Shown piece after piece: positions 1 to 10,740 of a stretch of DNA of 64,000 nt. The number at the start of each line of letters is the position of its first letter. The first letter of the stretch is position 1. The translations under genes and the position numbers were made by a program. This DNA is from Adineta ricciae (taxonomy: Eukaryota; Rotifera; Eurotatoria; Adinetida; Adinetidae). The stretch lies in contig CAJNOJ010000326.1 in NCBI GenBank assembly GCA_905250025.1, positions 36,178 to 100,177 on the forward strand, read 5' to 3'. The notes below the pieces were generated by a model. It saw nothing but the letters and a program-made list of their open reading frames with translations. It had not been told where the DNA came from and searched no databases.

Positions 1-1
1 T

Positions 2-1297
2 GAAGTTGATGTGTCTTTTTTCGACACCATCACCTACAATCCCTTGAACAATTCGTACGTCGAAGTTCATCGGCCATCGCAAATGTGCGACATGGTTGTT
101 CGATTTGCCATCGCACTCGTTAGAGAAGCGTATGACTCGACTGATGACAAAGTGCATGAGCGAATCTATTGGTACGTTATGTTCATCACAAGTGCTTTTA
201 GGTTGTTCCATCGAAATGTGCGTCGTCATGTGTTTAAGGTGGCTAAACGTTATTTTCGTTTGTTCAAGCCGTGCTTGATTAGGCGTCTGAATCGACTTCA
301 AAGTAGTCAAGATAAATATGTGCGAATGAATCGAAGAGACCTCAATAATACATTTAGCGAATGGAAGCAAGCAGAAGAGAAGAACTTCAAATCACTGATT
401 GACAGTCATATTGCCCCAAAATCATCTTATTTTTATTCTCCTATATGGTTAGATTTTCATTTTGGTCTCTACAATTTTTGGGACAATGACCGGGAAGATC
501 TTTTCCCACCGCAATGGAGAACTACTACACAGACACTTCTGGAACCATTATACAAAGCTTTGGTCGAAACTATCTATGATCAGATGCAAAATCAAATACG
601 CCAATGTGTATGGCGTGATGTATGTAAGGCTCCTTTATCCTCGCAGCTGTTTGCTGAATCTCAGAATGATGAGCCTCTACACTTTTTGGAATTACTGGGA
701 TGGGCTTCCTATAGCAACCTTTCTACTATACGAGAGAGCATGAAAAACCGACGGATTGCTCGCCATATTATCGAACAAACAATGCTTTGGAATATGTTTG
801 CAAATGAAGTTTCAAAAGAAGAGACACAATACCTTATCATGGACGGATTATCTCATTTGAAGTTAAAACTTGAACAGGAACATCGCCAATTAATCCATGA
901 GATACAAATATTTCAAGCAGAGAGAGAGACCGAACATACCGATAGTAACTGGTGGTTTCTCTCTTTGCGGCCACTGCCTTCTTCTGGATTCGAGAGAAAG
1001 CAACTAGAAGCATTGACGTACGAGCAGTTATTAGGCGAAGTCAACCAACCATCAATGATTATTGCAAAAATATGTGAACATTTGCTTAAAAAATTGAATG
1101 AAGCTGCTGTGAATCAAGTCACGGGATGGGTTAAAACTACATATGAAGTATATAAAATTGGTCCGAGTATTGCAAGATTCGATGTTTTACATCCTGACTC
1201 TACGCTCTACACGAAGCAAGGGTCAGGTAATCGATATCACACGTTCAAGCCAACACCCACAAAACAGTTGCATTTTTTCAGAAATCGCTTTCGTTAA
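2..1297 (+). CDS. 3' part of an unknown protein-coding gene
   Basis: The reading frame is open from the window edge to a TAA at 1295-1297. It gives at least 428 residues from the GTG at position 11, and there is no reason to place a start inside the window. I do not recognise a family. The protein is hydrophilic and rich in Arg, Trp, Glu and Gln, with an amphipathic helix-prone region in the second half (about residues 250-310) and no clear transmembrane segment or signal peptide. A cluster of aromatic and basic residues around 60-100 could be helical. Upstream exons probably lie outside the window. The length of the open frame and its ordinary codon use argue for real coding sequence; the function is unknown. 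Confidence 0.6.
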   Translation, partial: EVDVSFFDTITYNPLNNSYVEVHRPSQMCDMVVRFAIALVREAYDSTDDKVHERIYWYVMFITSAFRLFHRNVRRHVFKVAKRYFRLFKPCLIRRLNRLQSSQDKYVRMNRRDLNNTFSEWKQAEEKNFKSLIDSHIAPKSSYFYSPIWLDFHFGLYNFWDNDREDLFPPQWRTTTQTLLEPLYKALVETIYDQMQNQIRQCVWRDVCKAPLSSQLFAESQNDEPLHFLELLGWASYSNLSTIRESMKNRRIARHIIEQTMLWNMFANEVSKEETQYLIMDGLSHLKLKLEQEHRQLIHEIQIFQAERETEHTDSNWWFLSLRPLPSSGFERKQLEALTYEQLLGEVNQPSMIIAKICEHLLKKLNEAAVNQVTGWVKTTYEVYKIGPSIARFDVLHPDSTLYTKQGSGNRYHTFKPTPTKQLHFFRNRFR

Positions 1298-2028
1298 GTG
1301 TCTTCAAACGAGAATGCGGGCGAAAGCAATACTGCAGAGGTACGCCAATATTTTGACGAATAAAAAGTTCAAACTCGATCTAAATAATGGTTAGATTTTC
1401 ATAGATTCGCAGTAAAAGTGCATGTTTCTATATATTATTCAAAAATTTGTGGCTAGTGCATTTGTTCGTCATTTGAAATATATAATGTTAATAATTCTGA
1501 TCATTTGTACAAAAAAAAACAGATGAGACAATCGATTTTGAAAGTGCATATTATGACTATGATTTTTTTAAACTAAAAAGTCGACTACTTCTTGTTTTAT
1601 CATTAATTTTTGTGCTTTGATAAGCATGCGACTATCGGTATATTATTAATCCTTACTTGATTCTGCGTTAATTTCTCTATATATGCAATTCTGGCTTTTG
1701 AAGATGTTAATATCCATATAAAGAGGCAAGTGAGCTGAACTTTTATAGGTTCTAACTACCCGAGCATTAAATTTCTAGCCGCCACCAAGGACAAGAGAAA
1801 AAGATTTTCAGTCAGCATTGCCGCTGATGTATTTCTCGAGTTACGTCTTATTTAATAAAAATGTTCATCTGAGAGAGTTCACTCATTTTTTTTAGTTTAG
1901 GAGTAGTTGATTTGAATTCAATTTAGTGAGATGTTGCGATTATCTAACCAATTCAATACGCGATATAGATCTAGAGAAAACGAAATGAAAAAGAATTTTC
2001 ATTTTATTATTTTGTCGTAGTATATAAC
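1298..2028. other. intergenic, no gene seen
   Basis: About 730 bp of A/T-rich sequence between the first gene and the 7TM receptor. I see no ORF with family resemblance, no RNA gene and no clear repeat. It should contain the 3' end of the first gene and the promoter of the receptor. Confidence 0.5.
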
Positions 2029-2964
2029 ATGCAGTCCGCAAGTAAATTCAGTATATTACTTGCTTTGGAGATTCCAGCAATATTTTTTTCTATCATTATC
2101 TTTGTATACTTTGCTGCGAATCGCATGGCTCGATCAAAATTTCAAAACCATGGTTGGCTTGTTTTAGTCACTATTAGTTTCATCCAAATTGTTATCGATT
2201 TACCCATGCCTATGAGTTTCTATTATGTGGGTCGAGTTATTCCTGCATCAGATTTATATTGCGTATGGTGGACTTGGTCTGAATTTTCCTTGAACACGAT
2301 AGGTATCTTTCTTATGGCATGGATCTCAGTCGAACGGTACATATTTATTTTTTATTCCCATACAATATTTCAAGGGCGTTTTAAAAAGTGGATGTACCAT
2401 TTTATACCGATTGGCATCTGTCTCTGTTGGACACCATTCTTCTATTGTTTAGTAGTTATCATTAGTCCGTATTGTAGTCAGACATGGAGCTTTGATCTAA
2501 TTATTTGTGGTGTACCATGTTATTACATCAAAAAATCTGTCGGTGAATTTAATTTTCTTTTCAACGTTGCACTTCCTGTGTCAGTTATATTTCTGGTTAA
2601 TTTACTACTTTTAATTCGAGTGAACTATGAGAAAATATCCCGCCATCGAAGAATTAATTGGCGAAACCATCGTAAAATGATCCTTCAGCTCTGGATAATT
2701 TCGTCTATATACTTGATATGCTGGCTACCACTAATGATCACGAAGTTTGTTCAAATCACTGTTATGCCCACATTGATGGTTGACTATCTTGACATAATCC
2801 TATTTAATGTTTACCTGGTTCCACTATTTTTGCCAATGGTATGTCTGAGCACATTGCCCAAACTCGTAAGAAAATTGACGAGATTCATTCATGAACGAAA
2901 TCGGAACAAAGTTGGAGTAACGATAGTTATCGGTGTGCATCAACGCATTGGTGGTGAAAGATAA
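2029..2964 (+). CDS. rhodopsin-like 7TM receptor (GPCR), divergent rotifer type
   Basis: A single-exon frame of 311 residues with seven hydrophobic segments (roughly residues 7-30, 42-66, 80-102, 122-146, 182-202, 228-250 and 258-282). The TM3/loop-2 motif reads VERY in place of DRY. TM6 has the class A-like CWLP motif. TM7 lacks a clear NPxxY. The third cytoplasmic loop is basic. The ligand cannot be told from sequence. It shares layout and the xER motif with the receptors at 33.55 and 39.18 kb, so these are one expanded family. The ATG at 2029 lies just before TM1 and gives a short extracellular N-terminus. It ends in a basic cytoplasmic tail. Confidence 0.82.
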   Translation: MQSASKFSILLALEIPAIFFSIIIFVYFAANRMARSKFQNHGWLVLVTISFIQIVIDLPMPMSFYYVGRVIPASDLYCVWWTWSEFSLNTIGIFLMAWISVERYIFIFYSHTIFQGRFKKWMYHFIPIGICLCWTPFFYCLVVIISPYCSQTWSFDLIICGVPCYYIKKSVGEFNFLFNVALPVSVIFLVNLLLLIRVNYEKISRHRRINWRNHRKMILQLWIISSIYLICWLPLMITKFVQITVMPTLMVDYLDIILFNVYLVPLFLPMVCLSTLPKLVRKLTRFIHERNRNKVGVTIVIGVHQRIGGER

Positions 2965-3263
2965 ACAGTACGCATAGGTTGTCTTACGTCTGGCTCTTTT
3001 AGCTCTGAAGTTATAATTGAAATGACGACATAAATGCAAGCTACTAAAACATCGCCGGTTTTTCTTATAGCTAAAATTGATGATTTCACTGATTCTTCGC
3101 GTCATATAACAGCACAACGTTACTCAAAAGGGAAAAAACTGACTGCAATCGAGATTTCAGTTCTCTCTTAGAGAGAATTTTCAGCGAAGATATCTTCTGT
3201 TTCGAACAGTTTTCTCTTCTAGATGTGATGAGGAACTTTAAAATAATAAAAAGAAAATTCATT

Positions 3264-4943
3264 TCAAGCACATAAATGAACTGTAAACGATTTTAATACA
3301 GGCACATCGACAGTTTTAGTAATATTTAATTTGACGGCTCGTACCAGTAATGTTCCTTTTTTCCACAAATCAATTTTCTTATTTCCAATACTGGTACCTG
3401 TCGCCACTTCCGTCCATTCACTTTGGTCTTTCGTGATGGCTATTAACACCGTGATAGTATAGGCACGGATCACTTGTCCACGAGTTTGATTTTCTTGAAT
3501 AACCGAACGATCAACACTGACAGGCGCATTGAACACCAGCATGTACGTCAAAAAATCAGCCGAGGAATTCTGAATACTGGGCCGGACAGAACTTCCATAA
3601 CAGGAACGAATAAAATCGCCAAGTTCTTTGTAACGATTAGCATATTCAGGAGGAATAATACCCGATCGATCGGGCGTTAAATCGAGCATCAGTAAACAGT
3701 TTCGACCCACGGTTCGATGATAAACATCAATCAAATCTGGGAGAGGACGGAGTAGAACATGTGGACCCTAAAAATAGAAACCAATTCTGATTATTTCCGC
3801 ATCAATTTGCTGTCTTACCCAAAACCATCGATCGAATACTTGCAAAGTTGTATCACATTCAGCTGGACAAAAAATTGGACTATTTGGATCACCTCCACCG
3901 GAGCTAGTTCCAGTTGACCAAGTTGGATCCGGTGCATGACCCAGTTCGTTTCCAATCCATCGAATAGAATTTGCCGTCACGTCACTTCCGCCAAAAACAT
4001 TTGCATGCGGTTGAAGTTCGGCAAGCATTTTTGCAATGGTATCGAGTGTTCCTGGGGCAAAACTAAATGTTAATAAAGGCTGAAATGAAACTTATCTCTT
4101 TGATTAATTAACCCTCCGTCGAACCAAATCTCTTCAAGATTTCCATAATTTGTCCATAATTCTCTCAAATGAGATAAGACGATATTAGTATAGACTTGTT
4201 GCGTAATATTTAATTGGCCCTCTTTCAACGTATCATTTTGAACCTAGTAAACAATAAGAAAGAGACTGAAAATTTCTTGGAAAGAAGTAAAACTTGCATA
4301 GCCCTGTCGAACATTGAGATAGTTGTTTATTACTGTTGAATAGTAAAAGCCAGTCTGTATTTTCTGTTTATAACAACTTTTAACAAATTCATCAAGAATA
4401 TCTACGCCTTTCACAGGTGAATAGTTGACTGTATAATTATATGGCACAACTTCTCCCGATGGATTTAATGGAAATGTAACATTCGTTGGAGAGAGGAGAA
4501 AACCACAGTTGTGCTTGTTGATCAAGGAGAGAAAACATTTTAGAGTAAAAAAGAAAAAAAAGAACTTTCTACTTTGGCAACAAGCACAGCATATTTCGCT
4601 CCAAAATCTATCATTGTTTGAACCCAATTATCCGTAGATAGTAGATATGGATTAAATCGAGAAGTAGATGGAACTAAATCATTTGGACATGCATCGTGCT
4701 GTTCGACATAAGTCGCCATGTTGAAATGAATTAAGACGCCTAACTCCTGTGCTTGCCATTCTAATTGGTCGGGCGCTGAATTTTACAGTAGAGAATTATA
4801 CAAACTGTTTGAGATCATAAATACAAACTTGGTAAAGCGATCCGTTCGCCCGTCAATGGTGATATTCGATATCGGTGATAACGCGATGATCGTCCATCAG
4901 TCCTCAATACAAATAGCAGAAAAATACCGACCCAGATACTCAT
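3264..4943 (-). CDS. alpha-L-fucosidase, glycoside hydrolase family 29, six exons
   Basis: Predicted exons on the minus strand are 4943-4829, 4775-4573, 4513-4298, 4243-4113, 4062-3819 and 3767-3264. They join in frame to 470 residues. Exon 1 starts with ATG and a signal-peptide-like segment (MSIWVGIFLLFVL). Next come PTPDQLEWQ and LGVLIHFNMATY, typical of the GH29 N-terminus, then VLVAKHNCGF, and IWFDGG with the predicted catalytic nucleophile Asp220. A later segment reads IRWIGNELGHAPDPTWST, as in eukaryotic fucosidases. The enzyme would remove alpha-L-fucose from glycoconjugates in the lysosome or outside the cell. Five introns are about 50-60 bp long. The third begins with GC instead of GT (at 4297). 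The length matches animal fucosidases (about 450-480). The C-terminal beta-sandwich appears complete. Confidence 0.92.
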
Positions 4944-5226
4944 TACTTCACACAAGAGCAAATAAACAGTTACATTTATGCTTATCACGATGCTTATCAG
5001 CCACGTAAACAACGAAGAAAAAAAGACAAAGCTCGCTTTTTTTCTGTCCGTCAATAGAGCAACATTGAAGATGAGGGTGAGTGTCAAGCTTGATGAAATA
5101 TATAATTCATTTTAAGGTTTCTTATAAAAGAATAATCAAATTTTAGATGATTTTACTTTGAAATTGATGAGATTTCGTTGCAAAACTGAATTTCGCTAAT
5201 TTTAATTGGAATTATCTGAGATTTAA

Positions 5227-5272
5227 GCCATCTGATGAGTCTTCTTGAGCAAAAGACGAAACGCGTCATGGC
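5227..5272 (+). ncRNA. type I hammerhead ribozyme, all core residues present
   Basis: Stem I is GCCAT (5227-5231) pairing with ATGGC (5268-5272). The core CTGATGA is at 5232-5238. Stem II is GTCTT (5239-5243) pairing with AAGAC (5253-5257). GAAA follows at 5258-5261. Stem III is a very short CGCG (5262-5265), then TC, with predicted self-cleavage between 5267 and 5268. Every conserved core position is consensus. The tiny stem III is the form found in hammerheads of Penelope-like elements and bdelloid telomeric elements, which are thought to work best as dimers. No reverse transcriptase lies next to it. A CCCTCA-type tract follows 12 bp downstream. It lies upstream of, and antisense to, the fucosidase gene. 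Confidence 0.85.
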
Positions 5273-5279
5273 AGCTCAT

Positions 5280-5300
5280 CTCACCCCTCACACCCTCAAG
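5280..5300. repeat. CACCCCTCACACCCTCAAG telomere-like tract
   Basis: A short degenerate run of CCCTCA units ending in the CTCAAG that also ends the tracts at 14.78 and 23.6 kb. It starts 12 bp after the hammerhead cleavage site. Confidence 0.6.
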
Positions 5301-5896
5301 ACTATAATGTGGCTGCTGCATTATCTATAATACAGTAAACTGATAAATATGCCGTAATATCTATCAAAAGACTCGACTAGAATGAACAAAAAGTTTACTT
5401 CTCTTATCGACGTCCGCTATTATCAAAATGATCGTCGAAAGACAGTCCACCTCGACAAAACAGAACAGATGATAGTGGCGCCACACTTATTTTTTCATTC
5501 GTATAAACGATAGATTATTCTGATTGGCGATTTATCACCTAAGTCAAGCAGTCGATCTGACTTAATTCTGTTTTAACTTATCAGTCAATCATGTTCCTTA
5601 TTCCTGTTTTATTTTTCATAGTGTATCTGGGGCCATAATGTCATAAGCGAGACGAGAATATAGATGTCAGTCTCTCTCTCGTTGAAAAATATTCATTATA
5701 TGCATGTTTTTTTAATTGATTTTCAAATAAAATTAATATATAATACTAATACAACCTGTTTTTATGTGAAATAATCGTACATGAGCGACAATATTTGTTG
5801 AATTATACGTAATATAATGCTCTGTATTTCGATTGGCCAATTAATTCTGTTCTATTATTGTATAGTTTCAGAAACTATAACGATCCATTTCTAACA
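5301..5896. other. intergenic, no gene seen
   Basis: A/T-rich. It holds a short CT run near 5670-5685 and presumably the promoter of the PrsW-like gene. A possible splice acceptor (TTGTATAG) ends at 5865, so an upstream non-coding exon cannot be excluded. Confidence 0.45.
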
Positions 5897-6823
5897 ATGT
5901 TTTCTCGATGGTTATTATCATTTGATTTATCAAAAGGTTATTTTATATTAAATCTTATATTTTTATTAATAATTTTAATTTTCAATTGGAAAGCATTTTT
6001 ATTTTTACCATTATTCTATATTCCAATTATTTCAATTTATTATTATTGGAAAAAATATTATGCTGATGTTGATTTTAAATTAATAGAACAAATATATATT
6101 CTATCAAATTCAATTGGTTTTTTAATAATAATGATCATTCAAATGATTTTAGGTATTATTATTGGAATCATTTGTTTTGGTTCTAAACAATTCTTTGAAT
6201 TATATGAAGAAATTCAAAGTCCAAATTTTACATCATATAAAGATATGAAAAATATTCATGTTGAAAAAAATTTCAATTTTTATTTATTTTTATTTTTATT
6301 ATCATTTGTAATTGCAGGTTCAATAGAAGAATTTATAAAATATAAAATAGCTGATCAATATAAAACAAATATATCATTACATTACTCAATTTATATGATA
6401 AGTTCATCATTAGGTTTTTCTACAATGGAAAATTTAACATATCAGATGTCTGCTGGATTTAATTTGAATTCAACAATATATGATTTATTGCAAACATCAC
6501 TACAACGAATATTTTTTGGTATTACATTTCATTGTTTATATTCGTATTTAGTTAGTTTAAGATTAATTCGTCGAAATATTTATAAACAATCATTATCGTT
6601 ATTTGATATGATGAAATGGTCAATATTTTTACATGGAAATGCGAATTTTTGGATATTTATTATAGCAGTACATGATATTGATTCATTAAGTACAATATTA
6701 AATGCATTTGTGGTGATATTTACAAGTGTTATTTCTTATATTATTATTAGAAGAGAAAGAAATATTCTTTTCAATTTAAATCAATATTCAAATAATGAAC
6801 AATTACAAAAGAAATCTGATTAA
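5897..6823 (+). CDS. PrsW-like intramembrane metalloprotease family protein
   Basis: A frame of about 308 residues from the first ATG (5897); the frame is open further 5' from 5858 but has no upstream ATG. It has eight or nine hydrophobic segments. Motifs in order fit the PrsW family (PF13367): an EEFIKY segment (the family's EExxK), GFSTMEN (the GFxxxEN motif), then RIFFGITFHCLYS (conserved Arg then His) and HGNANF. These are the expected acidic and His residues of a membrane-embedded metal site. The substrate is unknown. Bacterial PrsW cleaves an anti-sigma factor. The sequence is extremely A/T-rich with A/T-ending codons, more so than the fucosidase. Acquisition from bacteria is possible but not shown. 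There is no intron in the coding part. Confidence 0.75.
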   Translation: MFSRWLLSFDLSKGYFILNLIFLLIILIFNWKAFLFLPLFYIPIISIYYYWKKYYADVDFKLIEQIYILSNSIGFLIIMIIQMILGIIIGIICFGSKQFFELYEEIQSPNFTSYKDMKNIHVEKNFNFYLFLFLLSFVIAGSIEEFIKYKIADQYKTNISLHYSIYMISSSLGFSTMENLTYQMSAGFNLNSTIYDLLQTSLQRIFFGITFHCLYSYLVSLRLIRRNIYKQSLSLFDMMKWSIFLHGNANFWIFIIAVHDIDSLSTILNAFVVIFTSVISYIIIRRERNILFNLNQYSNNEQLQKKSD

Positions 6824-6893
6824 AGGCGTGTATTTAAATGATCAATAGAAAAATACTGAATGATCAATGAAAAATGATATATAAGTGAAACTC

Positions 6894-6911
6894 GAGGGTG
6901 AGGGTGAGGGT
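6894..6911 (+). repeat. (GAGGGT)3 telomere-like tract
   Basis: Three perfect GAGGGT units on the plus strand (TGAGGG register), 70 bp after the PrsW-like stop codon. A degenerate relative lies at 7028-7045. Confidence 0.8.
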
Positions 6912-7182
6912 TGGTGTGTTATGAATTAAACTACCTCAATCCAGATTTCGATTCTTATTTCAAAGAATCAATCTTCAGTTGGTAAATGAAATCTGCATAG
7001 TAAAAATTTAGATAAAAAATCCCTGAAGGTGAGGGTGTGAGTGAGTTTGAAATGACGATGTAAAGGAGTTCAAATAAAGTAATCATTTCATCTGTCCACG
7101 AATGCATATAAAACATTTCAGTAGATGTATGCGCAGAGACATGTTCAAATAAGTACGAAAAACTTATTTGAGAAGATCGTTG

Positions 7183-7253
7183 AATCAAAATCGGACTCGA
7201 ACCCACATCTTCCGATAACCGGTCGGTTGCTTTACCAATTAAACTAGTTGATT
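7183..7253 (-). tRNA. tRNA-like sequence or tRNA-derived relic (Thr-like GGT)
   Basis: Read on the minus strand it has a 6 of 7 paired acceptor stem (AATCAAC with TTTGATT), a standard D arm (TAGTTTAATTGGTAAAGC), and an anticodon arm with four pairs and loop CCGGTTA. The T arm is GTGGG-TTCGAGT-CCGAT with one mismatch. The anticodon would be GGT (Thr). Position 33 is C rather than U and stem pairs are missing. A decayed tRNA or the head of a tRNA-derived SINE is therefore more likely than a working gene. The B box GGTTCGAGTCC is intact. Confidence 0.55.
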
Positions 7254-7605
7254 TTCACTTCAGTCAGTTAATGACTACATGACGAGATATTTTCTGAGTG
7301 TATCTTGATGCATCAGGACATAAACGAAAGTAAGATAGACTTTTTCGAATCCATGTTGCTACACGAGGACTTGAGAGATCTCATATCCATACAGATAAAA
7401 TCTTCCGACATAGCAAAACAGAACTCATTATCCACGATGTACGGAAAATATCTTAAAGATATCAAGAAATATCTAAAGACAATAACGTACTTCAGGACAA
7501 TAGTTAGCATGTCTTTCTATCGATTTTACATGATGAAAATAGGATATAGTATGAATTCGAATAAGGGTGGGGTGAGTGTACAAAAACATATAAACAGTTC
7601 CAAGC
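7254..7605. other. no gene supported
   Basis: An open frame at 7305-7649 (114 codons) has no family resemblance and runs into the hammerhead relic, so I treat it as chance. Confidence 0.4.
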
Positions 7606-7650
7606 ACTCACTACGCGTTTCGTCCTTGCTTAAGGGACTTATAAGGTAAG
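7606..7650 (-). ncRNA. decayed hammerhead ribozyme
   Basis: On the minus strand stem I is CTTAC with GTGAG. The core reads CTTATAA where CTGATGA is expected. Stem II is GTCC with GGAC, followed by GAAA, CGCG and TA. Two core residues (G5 and G8) are changed, so it should not cleave. The GAAACGCG segment is the same as in the intact copy at 5.2 kb. A GGGTGGGGTGAGTG stretch lies about 35 bp downstream of it (7565-7578), echoing the tract next to the intact copy. Confidence 0.6.
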
Positions 7651-9700
7651 AATGGAACTGTTTTATTAAAGAAAAAGAAAAAATATGGAAAAACTGAAAT
7701 ACAAGAATGCCGAAGAGGTGGGAAATCGTCGATGAGGCATGTAATAGATGGCGCTGTTGCAAGAAGTGTGTCTCGGAGATGTGAAAGGAATCATTTTTTG
7801 TCTAAGTGTCGAACATTGATGATGCTCTCGTCTTAAAAGTAATGATAGTGATTGGTGTAATTCATGAAACTCTACTCACAAAGAAGATCATGGTATGGGA
7901 AGAGTATTTAGAGAAGATAGAGGTTTGAAGAAGAGATGTAATCGGTTGGCAGAAAGATGACCGGATTCTGTTATATCTCTCTGGCCAGAAGGGCTTCTAC
8001 CGCCACTGGGCAACGCCTTCTTCATAGCATGTTGATATATTCCATCAAACTATTCAAAGCAAAATTATTTGTTCGGTAGCAAAATATACATATCTCAAAT
8101 TCATACATGGAAACCGTGCGCCAGGCTTGATATTGAAAAATTCACATAATCTTTACTAATTTAGTATTCAGTTATGTTCGGAACGACTTCCGATTGTAAC
8201 CAATAAGAAGGAAAATGAACGTTATTTGTACACACATACCGAATACGACTTTATAGAAACGGATGAGTAATAATACGAATGTAGCACGGTCAACATGAAA
8301 TAAGTAGATCACATAAGTGAAGTTGCTGAGTCATTCTCGTTCGATGCATAGAAACAAAAATCCACCGGAAAAAGGGTCATATCGATGCTATTTGTAATTC
8401 AGAACAAACCTCGTTTACTCTTTTCCGTGATTTTTTGCCCTTAAAGAGAAGAAAATGTCCATAACAAAATGACGCCATTGCGGTGAAGCGTGGATGTATT
8501 TAGGAACAACTACTTCCGATCACATCTCTTTGCTACAGGGTCAATGGCTTTCTTCTTCGATCAATCAAACACTCACGATTTGTGTCATTGCCACTCAAAT
8601 ATAAAAGCTGGCTTTGAAACAAAGGATGATTTAAAAGAATTAAAAGCACAGAACTTGATCTATGTGTATCGAAGGGTGTTTTTCCACGCAGGTACCGCAG
8701 AAATTTGCTGGAACATGGTCTGCTAGTGACTAAGCTCACATGAGTATTGAACGTAATGGACAAATAAACTAAGTCAAATCAGTAAGAACTAAAAGCAAGA
8801 GCGAACCGTGAAATGGAACGAACCCGTTTGCTGCAATGGTGAAGCGTTGACTATCAATGGTAAATACAATGGATAAAATCCTCAACAGACAGCAGTCATC
8901 GTGCATGGTGACGTATTAAAGAAGACGCTCCTTTTGCATCTACACTTCTTTCTCCAGATTTTTTACAGTTAGTCTATTAGAACGCTCCAAAATTGTATCT
9001 TTCCTATCGTTTCAAAAAGATCTAAATACTTGCTTCTAAATAAGTTACATTCTGGTAATTAAAAAACGCTGTGATATCTACGGCGTATTAACCGTCTGGA
9101 CGAGGTTAGTTGTACCCATTCAAATTATCAACGACGTACTTTGACTAATCTCTTCAGTTTCTTTAAATAAACCGACATGATACGGAAATTGAAGTATTTT
9201 TTCGAAGATAAGATATGTAATCATCCGACTGAAAAGAAAAGTAATTATTTCATCTGATATACCTAAAAGACTTAAACATCTACTGGATGCGACAGTCAGA
9301 ATATAACACAACTATGAATGTATTGTACTGTTCGATATTCTGCAGCATAAGTACTGCGTCGTGTATATCGTTCCGTATCAGAGACGAATACTGGCTTTTT
9401 CACGGTCGTAAATAGAGAGTTGTGCTTACACCCGATGTCAACAAGTAAAAAGTGAACATATTAGCAGGAGGATTGATCCCATAGAACACATAATACTTGG
9501 CACCACAATGGTTCATTAGACTTTCAATTATTTCATGTACTTAACATTGTCGGCTTCAGTTGTATTTATAATTGGCATCCTTCCAGACTATATTCAGTCT
9601 ATCATTAGAGCATTCGTTGCTTATAATACTTTCATATTGCGTTAAGGAAAACTACGAAAACATCGTTATCTATCTCTATTTTACTTTCGAAATATTCATC
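7651..9700. other. about 2 kb without a supported gene
   Basis: Only short overlapping frames on both strands (for example 8490-8726 and 8533-8763), none with family resemblance or a plausible splice structure. I see no inverted ends or tandem repeats. Confidence 0.45.
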
Positions 9701-10740
9701 ATGAATACTGACTATATCACTTCACTCTTATCTGCTCGATCGAAATTTGCTCTTTATGTTTCCATACCCGTCTGTGCAATTGGTTTTATCAGTGAATTAT
9801 GCAGCGTCATTGTTTTTCTTAGTTTAAAAACATTTCGACAAAGTTCTTGTGCATTTTATTTAATGTCAATGGCATTATTTAATCTGATTCGATTCATTTT
9901 GAGTTCATCGTTTCTCGCAATATCAATGGCATTTCCAATCAATTTTTTGTCCGTTTCGTTCTTTTACTGTCAATTGAGGAATTTTGTTGTCGCGGCATGT
10001 AATTTCTCTGCGCTATCCTGCTTATGTTTAGCGATCATTGATCAATATTTTGCAACATCTTCTCGCCCACGATGGCAACAATGGTCGAATACTCGAATTG
10101 CCCACCGGGCCGTGATCATCGCTACACTGGTTTGGGCGGGGCATGCAGTTCCATTTTTTCTCTATTTCAATCAATTATCACCAGTCAATGCTGCACTTTG
10201 TATATCATCCAATGCAGTTCTGTATGAATATAATGTATATGTATACTATCTTACATATGGAAATCTTTTCCCATTGATTGCTGCCATTTTTGGTTTGTTA
10301 GCTTTTCGAAATGCCCGTAGTTTAACAACACGACCAAATCCACTTGTTCGACGTGAGCTGGATAAACAATTAACGACAATGGTTCTCGTGGAAATTTGCG
10401 TTTATGTTTGTACTTATATGCCGTTTTCAATCATCTATGCTATATCATCGTTCAATACGAATAACAATCCAATTTTTCTTGCTCAATTAAAATTAGCCAA
10501 TGCGATTACGTTAACACTAACTTTTCTGAGCTACGGAGTAAGTATTGTTTGTTCTCGAATCAATTAGCAATGTTTTCTTTTGTTAATTTTCTTTAGAACT
10601 CATTTTACACATATAGTTGTGTTTCAAAACGCTTTCGTCATCAAGCCAAATACGTTTTCTACGATATGCATATGAACAGACATCGACAAAATCAAATTAA
10701 GCCAAGTCATATCGAAACTATACGTACAACCGAAGGATAG
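9701..10740 (+). CDS. rhodopsin-like 7TM receptor, two exons
   Basis: Exon 1 is 9701-10537, then an intron with GTAAGT donor and TTTCTTTAG acceptor, and exon 2 is 10597-10740, joined in phase 0. The product is about 326 residues. The ATG at 9701 gives a short N-terminus (MNTDYITSLLSARSK) before TM1; an in-frame earlier start at 9572 would put an odd hydrophobic leader ahead of it. TM1-TM6 are in exon 1. Exon 2 supplies the TM7 end as NSFYTY, a variant of NPxxY, and a basic tail. The DRY position reads IDQY. Cys residues before TM3 (YCQL) and in loop 2 (LCIS) could form the usual disulfide. The ligand is unknown; the general layout resembles peptide receptors of the invertebrate FMRFamide-receptor-like group. 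Confidence 0.8.

Noticed and set aside
8490-8763. Frames on both strands near 8.5-8.8 kb
   Set aside because: Short, mutually overlapping, without splice context or family resemblance.
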